In this document: piece after piece, positions 52,933-59,294 of the stretch
Position numbering within the stretch: position 1 is the first letter of the stretch
Layout of the letters: each line of letters opens with the position of its first letter
Source of the DNA: a virus
Length of the DNA: 64,000 bases
Strand: one strand, 5' to 3'
IMG/VR virus record: IMGVR_UViG_3300042332_001215
Coordinates: 22,307 to 86,306 of that record
The notes under the pieces: model-generated
The model's database searches: none
The model's input: the letters and a program-made list of their open reading frames with translations, nothing else
Told to the model about the DNA's origin: nothing
Translations under genes and position numbers: made by a program

Positions 52933-53830
52933 AATTGTTAATTGAATAATAATTTGTTTGATCAAAATTATGTTTATTCAGTTTTTTAATTGCAATTAAA
53001 TTATTTTTCTCTAAAGTTTTAACCGCTCTATTTACTGTCTTTTCACTAATTTTACATTCTTCTTTAAAATCAGACATAGATATTCTCAAAAATTTATTAC
53101 CATTATACTCAATCAATTTTTCACTTTCACTTTCTATATTAGATTTAATATAATTAAAGAGAACTAATATAGATCTTTTAGATACCGATCCATTTCTGCT
53201 TTCTATTTTTACATCTATGTGATTATTATCACATTTATATTTTAATATAAAATCTTTTTTGATTAGTTCTATCTCATCACTTGTTTTTTTAGTTATATTG
53301 TAATAATACCACCCACAAGTAGTTGGAGTTTTTGAACCTCTTTGTTTCTTTTTTCTTATTGCTTCATATGGAATATTTTTACTCTTACAAAATTTATCAA
53401 ACCCATCATCAACAATATAAGATTCTCCAGTTATATTAACTACCAAATATTTTTTTAAGTTAGGATTTCCATTTTTCTCAATATATGTTTTCATTCTTTT
53501 GGATATATCTTTTTTTCTGGGTTCGGATAACTTAAATCCACTAAATCCTTCTCCTCCATTAGTAAGATTTAACAAGATACCATTATTAACATCCTTTCTT
53601 CCAAAAACAAAAATTAGATATTTTTCATTCTTAAAAGCGTCGTCTTCAGTAAGATTATCTTTCAATATAAGAACTCTATTTTTGGGAGGAACTGGAACCG
53701 AATGTTTCCCATAAAATGCCCTATGATATTTTCTATAATTTTTATTTTTAGATAATTTATGTTTTCCTTTTCCAATATAATAAGGTGTTCCATTTTCACG
53801 AAGATATGCATAAGTATAAAAATCATTCAT
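52931..53830 (-). CDS. GIY-YIG homing endonuclease with NUMOD3 and C-terminal winged helix
   Basis: 299 aa. GIY-YIG nuclease at residues 5-95: YTYAYLRENGTPYYIGKG, the catalytic-region NRVLILKDNLTEDDAFKNEKYLI with its Glu, and NLTNGGEGFSG. NUMOD3-like motif SGFKLSEPRKKDISKRMK near 93-115, then an IENR1-like middle (VVNITGESYIVDDGFDKFCKSKNIPYEAIRK) and a C-terminal winged helix like those of replication or plasmid proteins (SVSKRSILVLFNYIKSN; ISMSDFKEECKISEKTVNRAVKTLEKNNLIAIKKL). More A+T-rich than its neighbours. It overlaps the HNH gene by 8 bp, and its stop abuts the psbA remnant. Confidence 0.85.
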   Translation of the reverse strand: MNDFYTYAYLRENGTPYYIGKGKHKLSKNKNYRKYHRAFYGKHSVPVPPKNRVLILKDNLTEDDAFKNEKYLIFVFGRKDVNNGILLNLTNGGEGFSGFKLSEPRKKDISKRMKTYIEKNGNPNLKKYLVVNITGESYIVDDGFDKFCKSKNIPYEAIRKKKQRGSKTPTTCGWYYYNITKKTSDEIELIKKDFILKYKCDNNHIDVKIESRNGSVSKRSILVLFNYIKSNIESESEKLIEYNGNKFLRISMSDFKEECKISEKTVNRAVKTLEKNNLIAIKKLNKHNFDQTNYYSINN

Positions 53831-54251
53831 AATTTTTCAAATACTCAATCATTTTTTCAAGGGTGTTAATATTATCCCCAACAAGACCTAAAGCAGTATT
53901 GCAGTGGTGACATAGAAGTTTTCTTACTTTACCTGTGGTGTGGCAGTGATCAACACATAACTTCTTCCACTTACCATTTCCTTCATTATTGCAAATAGCA
54001 CATCGACCATTTTGTTCCTCGTACATTTTAGTGTGCTCATCCAGAGTTATGCCATATATTCTCTTTAAATCATTATTTTTGGTGCGTTCTGGATTTGCTT
54101 GATGTCGTGCCTTTACCCTTGCTTTATCACACTCTTTGCAGGCAGAATGTCTTCTACCAGTTTTTTTATCCCGTATATAAAACTCTATGATCTGTTTTTC
54201 AATCCCACAGGTCATACAAATTCTATACAAATCGGAGTATAGTTTAGTCAT
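53823..54251 (-). CDS. EndoVII/HNH-type endonuclease downstream of psbA
   Basis: 142 aa. ICMTCGIEKQIIEFYIRDKK with a first Cys pair, ACKECDKARVKARHQ, then RCAICNNEGNGKWKKLCVDHCHTTGKVRKLLCHHCNTALGLVGDN and LEKMIEYLKNYE: endonuclease VII fold with D-H-C-H core. It starts 67 bp after the psbA stop behind a late TATAAATA octamer. Position directly 3' of psbA resembles the psbA-linked endonuclease of phage S-PM2 (F-CphI), though that enzyme belongs to another family. Likely cleaves psbA alleles without the insert; inference. Confidence 0.83.
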   Translation of the reverse strand: MTKLYSDLYRICMTCGIEKQIIEFYIRDKKTGRRHSACKECDKARVKARHQANPERTKNNDLKRIYGITLDEHTKMYEEQNGRCAICNNEGNGKWKKLCVDHCHTTGKVRKLLCHHCNTALGLVGDNINTLEKMIEYLKNYE

Positions 54252-54276
54252 TTCATGCTTTCTTTCGTGCTTAATT

Positions 54277-54284
54277 ATTTATAA
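54277..54284 (-). promoter_or_regulatory. Late promoter TATAAATA of the HNH/GIY-YIG pair
   Basis: Perfect octamer on the minus strand; its first bases overlap the last T's of the psbA terminator. Start near 54271, about 20 nt before ATG 54251. Confidence 0.65.
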
Positions 54285-54311
54285 AAAAAAGAAACTCCGA
54301 AGAGTTTCTTT
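54283..54311 (-). terminator. Terminator of psbA
   Basis: Minus strand GAAACTC-TTCG-GAGTTTC followed by T7, 10 bp after the exon 3 stop. The UUCG tetraloop makes it very stable; flanking A/T pairs extend the stem. Confidence 0.9.
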
Positions 54312-54317
54312 GGTGAA

Positions 54318-56330
54318 TTAACCGATTGCGGGAGCAGTGAGAGCAACAGGAGTTGCTTCTACGCTAGCAAGGTCAAGAGGGAAATTATGGGCATTCTTTT
54401 AACCCTCTTGAAATCTGGTATTGCTACCAGGATTGGACTATATCATCACCATTTCTGGTGTCGGAAGCTCTAGCCTGTTATTAAGGAAACTTTATTCCTC
54501 AGGTAGTCTCTGAACCTTTCCAGAGTGTACTCTGGACTTGGCTGCTGATTGCCCTCTTGGGGTTTCCAGCAATTCATCCGATTTAAAGAGCGCAACACCC
54601 AAATCTACGCTCATGCATAACTTCCATACCCAGACCACCACGATTCAGAATGTCTGCCCATGTATTAATTACATGACCCTGACTATCTTGAATTGATTGG
54701 TTGAAGTTGAAGCCGTTCAGGTTGAACGCCATGGTTGACACGCCCAGAGCAGTGAACCAAATACCGACAACAGGCCAAGCTGCCAAGAAAAAGTGAAGAC
54801 TACGAGAGTTATTAAAACTAGCGTACTGAAAAATAAGGCGGCCAAAATATCCATGAGCAGCTACAATGTTGTAGGTTTCTTCTTCTTGTCCAAACTTGTA
54901 TCCGTAGTTCTGGGACTCATTTTCTGTCGTCTCACGAACAAGACTAGAGGTGACGAGAGATCCGTGCATAGCAGAGAAAAGAGAACCACCGAAGACACCA
55001 GCAACTCCCAGCATATGGAAAGGGTGCATAAGAATGTTGTGTTCCGCCTGGAAAACAAGCATGTAGTTGAAAGTTCCTGAAATCCCCAGAGGCATTGCAT
55101 CAGAGAAGGATCCTTGACCGAAGGGATAGACCAGGAAAACTGCACTAGCAGCAGCAACGGGTGCAGAGTAGGCAACACAAATCCAAGGACGCATACCCAG
55201 TCGGTAAGATAGTTCCCATTCACGACCCATGTAGGCATAGATACCAATTAGAAAGTGGAAGACGACCAATTGAAATGGTCCACCATTATATAGCCACTCA
55301 TCGAGAGAAGCAGCTTCCCAAATAGGATAGAAGTGCAGACCGATAGCATTGCTAGAAGGAACAACAGCACCAGAGATGATGTTGTTTCCATACATTAGAG
55401 AACCAGCAACTGGTTCTCGGATCCCGTCTCTTATCCCAGTAAAACAGTCATATCTTGCGACTTAGACCGTTTCAGTTGACCTATTTGATTTGCTCGTTTT
55501 GCGTTTTCTACTCTTCCACCATTTTCTACCCACTCTTTCCACTCATTAATATAAGAAATACATTCTTTAATTCTTTCACTTCTTCTATTTCCCATATGGG
55601 GAAGTATTTTTTCCAAAATGAAAAGAACTTTTTCTCTATTTCCTATATGAAGGACATAGACTGGTTTTCCTTTGAGTGTTTTTCTATTGGGTACAAAATA
55701 GGGTTTGTCTACAAAATTACTTAGTTTAGCAACCACATCTTCATCAGTCATAACAAGACGAATATATGGTGCTGGTGGTGCTTTAGAAGAGTCATAACGG
55801 TCTTTAGAACGATTATCTATTCCAAAGTATCCTTCACCTTCTAAAATTCCCGCAATCCAAGTAATTTGTGATTCCGTTAAATCGAGCATTTTGTTTTCGC
55901 ACCTACTGTTATATTTATACAACAAGTGCGAATAAAAGTCAACTGTGAGATTTGGACTATATCTTCACCCTTTAATTAGATTAAAGGGGCTGGGCACTCT
56001 AGCCTGTTATTAAGGGGACTAAACCCCTCAGGTAGTCTCTGAACCTTTCCAAAGTGTACTTTGGACTTGGCTGCTGATTGCCTTTCGGTTTCCAGCAATT
56101 CACCCAGTTTTAACATCATCCTTACGGATGAAGGACACAGATTAAAGCAGTATGTCTACGGGAGGAGCAGCAATGAAAGCAACAATGAAACAAATAGTAG
56201 CAGCGAGAAGGGTTGGAATCATTAGAGTTCCGAACCAACCGACATAAAGACGATTATCGGTAGAAGTTACCCACTCACAGAATTGTTCCCAAGTGTTACT
56301 TCCACGCTGTTGAGCGATGGATGCGGTCAT
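54318..56330 (-). CDS. psbA: Photosystem II D1 protein, three exons
   Basis: Exons 56330-56152, 55429-54607 and 54395-54318 join to 1,080 nt, giving a 359-aa D1 of normal length with no frame break. Exon 1 carries [24 protein letters not shown] and ends in PPVD-AT; exon 2 runs from A-GAC (D-G-I-R-E-P-V) through the five-helix core including [15 protein letters not shown] and [12 protein letters not shown] to MEVMHER; exon 3 is [10 protein letters not shown] to the stop. Each 5' exon ends in T and each intron in G, as group I splicing requires. Phage D1 replaces photodamaged host D1 and keeps PSII running. Promoter: overlapping early and late sites at 56395-56428. Confidence 0.96.
54396..54606 (-). 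ncRNA. Group I intron 2 of psbA (211 nt, no ORF)
   Basis: Conserved core elements in order on the minus strand: P AATTGCTGGAAA (54574-54563), Q AATCAGCAGCCAAG (54550-54537), R GTTCAGAGACTA (54515-54504), S GATGATATAGTCC (54447-54435). It begins after ...GAG CGT and ends TTAAAAG, then AAT GCC. Size and site near the psbA 3' end match what is reported for the psbA intron of phage S-PM2. Confidence 0.92.
55431..55889 (-). CDS. LAGLIDADG homing endonuclease of psbA intron 1
   Basis: 152 aa from ATG 55889 ([14 protein letters not shown]), which has an AGTAGGTG ribosome-binding site; a frame extension to 55925 lies before the late start site. One LAGLIDADG motif, [14 protein letters not shown] near residue 9-22, so it probably acts as a homodimer. 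Later segments ([52 protein letters not shown]) fit the single-motif family found in organelle and phage introns. Its TAA stop lies one base before the 3' splice site, so it uses nearly all of the intron 3' end. Expected to cut intron-less psbA near the insertion site. Confidence 0.9.
   Translation of the reverse strand: MLDLTESQITWIAGILEGEGYFGIDNRSKDRYDSSKAPPAPYIRLVMTDEDVVAKLSNFVDKPYFVPNRKTLKGKPVYVLHIGNREKVLFILEKILPHMGNRRSERIKECISYINEWKEWVENGGRVENAKRANQIGQLKRSKSQDMTVLLG
55912..55919 (-). promoter_or_regulatory. Late promoter TATAAATA inside psbA intron 1
   Basis: Perfect octamer on the minus strand, 23 nt before the endonuclease ATG, downstream of the intron S element. Same arrangement as the late promoter of I-TevI inside the T4 td intron (established for T4). 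Confidence 0.65.
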
Positions 56331-56364
56331 AGTTTTAAAAGTTCGTAAGGTTTATGAAAACATA

Positions 56365-56392
56365 TGTTAAGGAATGTTTCGATTCCTTAACA
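56365..56392 (-). promoter_or_regulatory. Hairpin at the 5' end of psbA mRNA
   Basis: A perfect 11-bp inverted repeat TGTTAAGGAAT / ATTCCTTAACA with a 6-nt loop. Both predicted starts lie at or next to its first base, so the stem would be the extreme 5' end of psbA mRNA. No T-run follows, so it is not a terminator. A 5' stabilising stem is a reasonable guess. Confidence 0.7.
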
Positions 56393-56394
56393 CT

Positions 56395-56428
56395 TATTTA
56401 TAGTAGCACAGGTTGCAAAGCTTGTCAA
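56395..56428 (-). promoter_or_regulatory. Overlapping early and late promoters of psbA
   Basis: Early: TTGACA (56428-56423), 17-bp spacer, TACTAT (56405-56400). Late: TATAAATA (56402-56395). They share the bases TAT, reading TACTATAAATA, so the starts differ by only a few bases. Confidence 0.82.
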
Positions 56429-56438
56429 GGGGTCTTTG

Positions 56439-56446
56439 AATAAATA
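56439..56446 (+). promoter_or_regulatory. Possible late promoter AATAAATA for the plus-strand small genes
   Basis: AATAAATA on the plus strand, 17-24 nt before ATG 56463; a second octamer-like TATAAATT at 56449 is too close to the start. Weak match. Confidence 0.35.
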
Positions 56447-56462
56447 CTTATAAATTGTTCTT

Positions 56463-56660
56463 ATGGACGAGAGAAGAACATTTAACACTCCTATTAGGGA
56501 ACCTTGGAATGCACCTATTCATAATATATTAAAAGCTATAGATAATCATACAAGACAATATTTGAAAACTGAAGATCCTTGGCATGAAGAGAAAGCTAAT
56601 ATGTTAAGAGAATATCTACACGAATTAAAAACCTGGATACACAAAGAAGAAAATGAATGA
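56463..56660 (+). CDS. Small hypothetical protein (65 aa)
   Basis: MDERRTFNTPIREPWNAPIH ... EDPWHEEKANMLREYLHELKTWIHKEENE. Helical, charged; not recognised. One of two small plus-strand genes in an otherwise minus-strand region, divergent from psbA. Its end overlaps the next start (ATGAATGA), which supports both genes. Confidence 0.6.
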   Translation: MDERRTFNTPIREPWNAPIHNILKAIDNHTRQYLKTEDPWHEEKANMLREYLHELKTWIHKEENE

Positions 56661-56778
56661 CTTTCCATGGGGAGTTTCAATAGGACTCGGAATAATACTA
56701 TTGGGCACATTAAGTTTTTTAATCTACATTATGATGTTAGATCACTTAGAAGGCAATGACAAAAACAATACTCATTGA
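56653..56778 (+). CDS. Single-span membrane peptide (41 aa)
   Basis: MNDFPWGVSIGLGIILLGTL then SFLIYIMMLDHLEGNDKNNTH: one clear membrane helix (about residues 7-28) with a short polar tail. Overlaps the upstream gene by 8 bp. Lies opposite the lysozyme gene's 3' side; small size and a single span would suit a holin or spanin-like partner, but no family evidence exists. Confidence 0.58.
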   Translation: MNDFPWGVSIGLGIILLGTLSFLIYIMMLDHLEGNDKNNTH

Positions 56779-56836
56779 GTTGTTGATCATAGCTAGATTA
56801 TTAACTAATGATGGAATGATGCTGGAAAATAGAAGA

Positions 56837-56864
56837 CCTCAACCGAAAAGACAATCGGTTGAGG
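56837..56864 (+). terminator. Probable bidirectional terminator hairpin
   Basis: Perfect 10-bp stem CCTCAACCGA / TCGGTTGAGG with an 8-nt loop, followed on the plus strand by TTCTTCGTTTTATT. It lies between the convergent ends of the plus-strand genes and lysozyme. The T-run is interrupted on both strands, so strength is uncertain. Confidence 0.6.
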
Positions 56865-56905
56865 TTCTTCGTTTTATTCGTAGACCAGCTAAAAAAGGCA
56901 GAAAA

Positions 56906-57538
56906 TTATTTAAGTTTACCTAATCCATTTTCCCATAAAGAACCCTCTGCTCGCCTTCTTCTAGCTAATCCTTTCTCTACAGATGATCCTGGATTACGAT
57001 AACGATAAAGTGCTTCTGGAACAAGATGCCAAGATTTATCTTTTAATACTTTGGTAATGGTATTAAACCCATCTGATCCATAAAAATTTGCACCAAGATT
57101 ATATGCAAATGAAAGTAGTGCTCCTCTCATTTCTTCATTCATTTCATTCCAATATGGAATCTTGGTTAGTGGAGGAAGAAACTGATTCCTAGCTTGATAC
57201 TCAAGTAATTCATCTGCCTGTAATTGAGTAATCTTATCAGTGATCTTAAATGGCTTTCCATTCATATCTCTGGTACTTCCCCATCCGATGGTAATTGGAA
57301 GTCCACCAGTATGAGGATCATAATATGCACTCAATTTACATCCTTCAAATTCTTTGATTAAATCCAATCCACATGTTGGAACTATAGATGGGTTGGATAT
57401 TTTATATTCGTTTCTAAATCTTTTAGCAAATTCTTCTAGTACATTGGAAGGAATATTTTTTTGAAGGTATTCCCAAGCATCCATTTGATGCATATATCCT
57501 TTTGTATGTGTAGCAGCATCAATGAGTTTTATAGTCAT
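56906..57538 (-). CDS. Endolysin, GH24 lysozyme
   Basis: 210 aa. Lysozyme core from residue ~57: LDLIKEFEGCKLSAYYDPHTGGLPITIGWGST gives the catalytic Glu-(x8)-Asp-(x)-Thr triad of T4-type/GH24 muramidases; LLSFAYNLGANFYGSDGFNTITK and ALYRYRNPGSSVEKGLARRRRAEGSLW are the C-terminal family blocks. No signal peptide or membrane helix, so release needs a holin. The N-terminal 50 residues are a helical extension. Free-standing, consistent with a gp5 that lacks lysozyme. Behind the hli gene but separated from it by a terminator. Confidence 0.92.
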   Translation of the reverse strand: MTIKLIDAATHTKGYMHQMDAWEYLQKNIPSNVLEEFAKRFRNEYKISNPSIVPTCGLDLIKEFEGCKLSAYYDPHTGGLPITIGWGSTRDMNGKPFKITDKITQLQADELLEYQARNQFLPPLTKIPYWNEMNEEMRGALLSFAYNLGANFYGSDGFNTITKVLKDKSWHLVPEALYRYRNPGSSVEKGLARRRRAEGSLWENGLGKLK

Positions 57539-57539
57539 A

Positions 57540-57563
57540 AAAAAAGGAGGTATTGAACCTCCT
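57540..57563 (-). terminator. Terminator behind hli
   Basis: Minus strand AGGAGGT-TCAAT-ACCTCCT then T-run, 20 bp past the hli stop and 2 bp before the lysozyme ATG, so lysozyme must be made from read-through or a promoter inside this short region. Confidence 0.85.
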
Positions 57564-57582
57564 GTATTTAGGAATTAATAAT

Positions 57583-57702
57583 TCACCAAACTCCTGGAAT
57601 AATCTGCCCAGTAGTGAGATAGGTTCCGACTGCGACTACGAAACCAAGCATAGCGAGGCGACCATTAAGTGTTTCTGCCTCAGGTGTCCATCCAAATTTC
57701 AT
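57583..57702 (-). CDS. hli: High-light-inducible protein (39 aa)
   Basis: MKFGWTPEAETLNGRLAMLG then FVVAVGTYLTTGQIIPGVW. The E-x-x-N-G-R-x-A-M-x-G chlorophyll-binding helix is complete; the P-E-A-E-x-L-N-G-R start and T-G-Q-I-I-P-G end are typical cyanophage Hli. Binds pigment in the thylakoid and protects photosystem II. AGGAG lies 8 nt before ATG. Ends the hli-petF transcript. Confidence 0.95.
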   Translation of the reverse strand: MKFGWTPEAETLNGRLAMLGFVVAVGTYLTTGQIIPGVW

Positions 57703-57719
57703 TTTGTTTCTCCTAGTAA

Positions 57720-58010
57720 TTAAAGGTTTTCTTCTTGTTCAGTTAGAATTACACAATCAGATTTAGGATATGCTACACAAGTGAGCACCCATCCATCTGC
57801 TAGTTGATCATCATCAAGGAACGATTGTTCCTCATTATCAACTTCACCTTGAATCAGTTTACCAGCACAAGCAGAACAGGCACCAGCACGACATGATGAA
57901 GGAAGATCTACTCCTGCTTCCTCAGCAGCTTCAAGGATGTATTGATCCTCAGCACACTGAATAGTTTGTTCAGTTCCATCAGGGGAACGAAGAGTAATTT
58001 GATAAGTCAT
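57720..58010 (-). CDS. petF: Plant-type [2Fe-2S] ferredoxin
   Basis: 96 aa. Cluster ligands Cys40, Cys45, Cys48 (C-R-A-G-A-C-S-A-C) and Cys78, with the [17 protein letters not shown] segment. Complete fold. Accepts electrons from photosystem I and can feed ferredoxin-dependent enzymes. Sits between two hli genes with TAATG coupling to a 28-aa membrane peptide. Confidence 0.95.
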   Translation of the reverse strand: MTYQITLRSPDGTEQTIQCAEDQYILEAAEEAGVDLPSSCRAGACSACAGKLIQGEVDNEEQSFLDDDQLADGWVLTCVAYPKSDCVILTEQEENL

Positions 58011-58096
58011 TAGTAAGTTTCAGATAATTGATTTACAGCGTATGCCAACAGTACAAAGAAGGCAACACTAGTAATTGTAAACAGAAGTTCAGTCAT
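58010..58096 (-). CDS. 28-aa membrane peptide between hli and petF
   Basis: [20 protein letters not shown] then VNQLSETY: one membrane span, short polar end. TAATG overlap with petF and 13-bp gap to the hli upstream argue for translation. Size and position beside photosystem genes recall the small single-span subunits of photosystems or the b6f complex, but no specific match was recognised. Confidence 0.5.
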   Translation of the reverse strand: MTELLFTITSVAFFVLLAYAVNQLSETY

Positions 58097-58109
58097 TGTC
58101 AATTATTTG

Positions 58110-58304
58110 TCAGAAGATCCCGAAAAAGAACTTGCCAGTGCCAATATAAGAAATGAACCCAGCAATAATACCGACCATTGCCCAGCGCCCATTGTACTTC
58201 TCCTTTACTTGATTTGGAGTATCCATTCCGTAATTTTCATAATACATTACAGGTTCTTTGGCAAACATATTTTGTTGGCCGAACTCATTAGATGTTACAG
58301 TCAT
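58110..58304 (-). CDS. hli: High-light-inducible-type protein (64 aa)
   Basis: Start ATG 58304 (MTVTSNEFGQQNMFAKEPVM), chosen because the predicted early transcript begins near 58322. The C-terminal part VKEKYNGRWAMVGIIAGFIS then YIGTGKFFFGIF has the E-K-x-N-G-R-x-A-M-x-G pigment-binding helix. The N-terminal ~35 residues are an extension compared with the 39-aa Hli. Leads a perfect-consensus early transcript with the membrane peptide, petF and hli. Confidence 0.92.
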   Translation of the reverse strand: MTVTSNEFGQQNMFAKEPVMYYENYGMDTPNQVKEKYNGRWAMVGIIAGFISYIGTGKFFFGIF

Positions 58305-58328
58305 TTTGTTGTTACAAATTGTTACAAT

Positions 58329-58357
58329 ATTATATATGAAAAAGGGGGTTTTGTCAA
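58329..58357 (-). promoter_or_regulatory. Consensus early sigma70 promoter of the hli-petF operon
   Basis: Minus strand TTGACA (58357-58352), 17-bp spacer, TATAAT (58334-58329): full consensus. The -35 sits in the hairpin of the terminator at 58341-58362 and the T-run is in the spacer. Confidence 0.9.
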
Positions 58358-58362
58358 CCCCC
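58341..58362 (-). terminator. Terminator behind the porin gene, overlapping the hli promoter
   Basis: Minus strand GGGGGTT-GACAA-AACCCCC then T5, 13 bp after the porin stop. It shares its loop with the -35 box of the next promoter. Confidence 0.85.
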
Positions 58363-58375
58363 AATTGTCAGAAAA

Positions 58376-59257
58376 TCAGAACTTGAATCCCAGACCCGTG
58401 GTGAACACAGGAGAATAGGTTCCGTTGGTAGCACCATAGCTGTTAGCAGCATTGGTGGTAGGGAACTTGAGATCAGCAAAACCAACTAGTGAATTGGTTA
58501 GACGACCTTCAATGCCTAGAGCAAGTACAACCTGACCCTTCTCACCAACAGCAGACTGGAAATTAGCAGCAGTGTTGTTCACGAAAGGAATCTGATAACC
58601 AACACCAGTGTAGATGTTAGCACGACTCACACCAGAAGCAGCCTTAGCGATACTCCAGTCATAGGCAACTAGAGCACCACCTGCAGCACCAATCTCACCA
58701 GCAGGAGTGCCTACTAGGTTAGCATAGGGACGAACAGAAACAGCATTCTGATTAGCAAAGGTCTTTACAGCATAACGACCTTGAACAGTAGCACCAGAGA
58801 TAGTACGGTTCTCAGTGTAACCATTACCATCAACGCCTTGCTTGTTTAGAAGAACACCGGCACCTAGGTAGTTACCTACACCCTGAGCCTTTTGAGCAGC
58901 AGCTACTTCTAGTGCAGTTACACGGGCATTAGTAGCACCGAGTTCCTTAGCAAATTCTGCACGAAGAGCAGCAGCTAGTTGTGCATCTGCAGCAGTTTGG
59001 AATTCGCTGATACGATCCAGACATGCATTAGTGAGTGCAGCAAGTTGAGCACGAGTAGCAGGTTCACCAGGACGGAAAGTGCCATCAGGGAAACCAGCAA
59101 CACAACCATAACGGGATACTAGGTTAGAGATAGCCTGATATGACCACTCGGTTGGTTGAACATCACGCAGTTGTGAAACACTGGTGACTTGTGCCATGGC
59201 AGGAGAGATTGCAGTTGCAGCAACAACACCAGCAGCAATAAATGAACGAATCATCAT
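58376..59257 (-). CDS. SLH-domain outer-membrane porin-like protein, host-type
   Basis: 293 aa. A signal peptide (MMIRSFIAAGVVAATAISPAMA) with A-M-A cleavage; an S-layer homology domain at ~27-85 (LRDVQPTEWSYQAISNLVSRYG, FPDGTFRPGEPATRAQLAAL); an Ala-rich coiled coil at ~88-120; then ~165 residues of amphipathic beta strands ending in the C-terminal Phe of outer-membrane barrels (VFTTGLGFKF). The N-terminal part is that of cyanobacterial SomA-like porins, but the barrel is much shorter than theirs (host proteins usually exceed 450 aa). Visibly richer in G+C than its neighbours, which suggests host origin. Late TATAAATA and early promoters lie upstream; a terminator follows. Possible roles are uptake, envelope change or receptor masking. 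Confidence 0.85.
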   Translation of the reverse strand: MMIRSFIAAGVVAATAISPAMAQVTSVSQLRDVQPTEWSYQAISNLVSRYGCVAGFPDGTFRPGEPATRAQLAALTNACLDRISEFQTAADAQLAAALRAEFAKELGATNARVTALEVAAAQKAQGVGNYLGAGVLLNKQGVDGNGYTENRTISGATVQGRYAVKTFANQNAVSVRPYANLVGTPAGEIGAAGGALVAYDWSIAKAASGVSRANIYTGVGYQIPFVNNTAANFQSAVGEKGQVVLALGIEGRLTNSLVGFADLKFPTTNAANSYGATNGTYSPVFTTGLGFKF

Positions 59258-59283
59258 AATTTTAAATGATTAACTACAGATTT

Positions 59284-59291
59284 TATTTATA
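59284..59291 (-). promoter_or_regulatory. Late promoter TATAAATA of the porin gene
   Basis: Perfect octamer on the minus strand 27 nt before ATG 59257 and 3 bp after the tRNA-like element. Confidence 0.6.
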
Positions 59292-59294
59292 TTT

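Larger units (their letters stand above)
55430..56151 (-). ncRNA. Group I intron 1 of psbA (722 nt, with endonuclease gene)
   Basis: Core elements: P AATTGCTGGAAA (56100-56089), Q AATCAGCAGCCAAG (56079-56066), R GTTCAGAGACTA (56044-56033), S AAGATATAGTCC (55965-55954). The endonuclease gene sits 3' of S, in the P9 region. The intron starts after ...GTA GAC AT and ends GGGATAAG before A GAC GGG. P, Q and R are identical to intron 2, and P5 differs from it by a paired change (CCAAAG/CTTTGG against CCAGAG/CTCTGG). Confidence 0.9.

Noticed and set aside
54861-55247. 128-codon minus-strand frame inside psbA exon 2
   Set aside because: Out-of-frame shadow of the D1 coding region.
56756-56923. 55-codon plus-strand frame (starts MTKTILIELL) behind the 41-aa membrane peptide
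   Set aside because: It contains the whole 10-bp terminator hairpin at 56837-56864 and overlaps the 3' end of lysozyme on the other strand; more likely chance. The ATG coupling leaves a small possibility.
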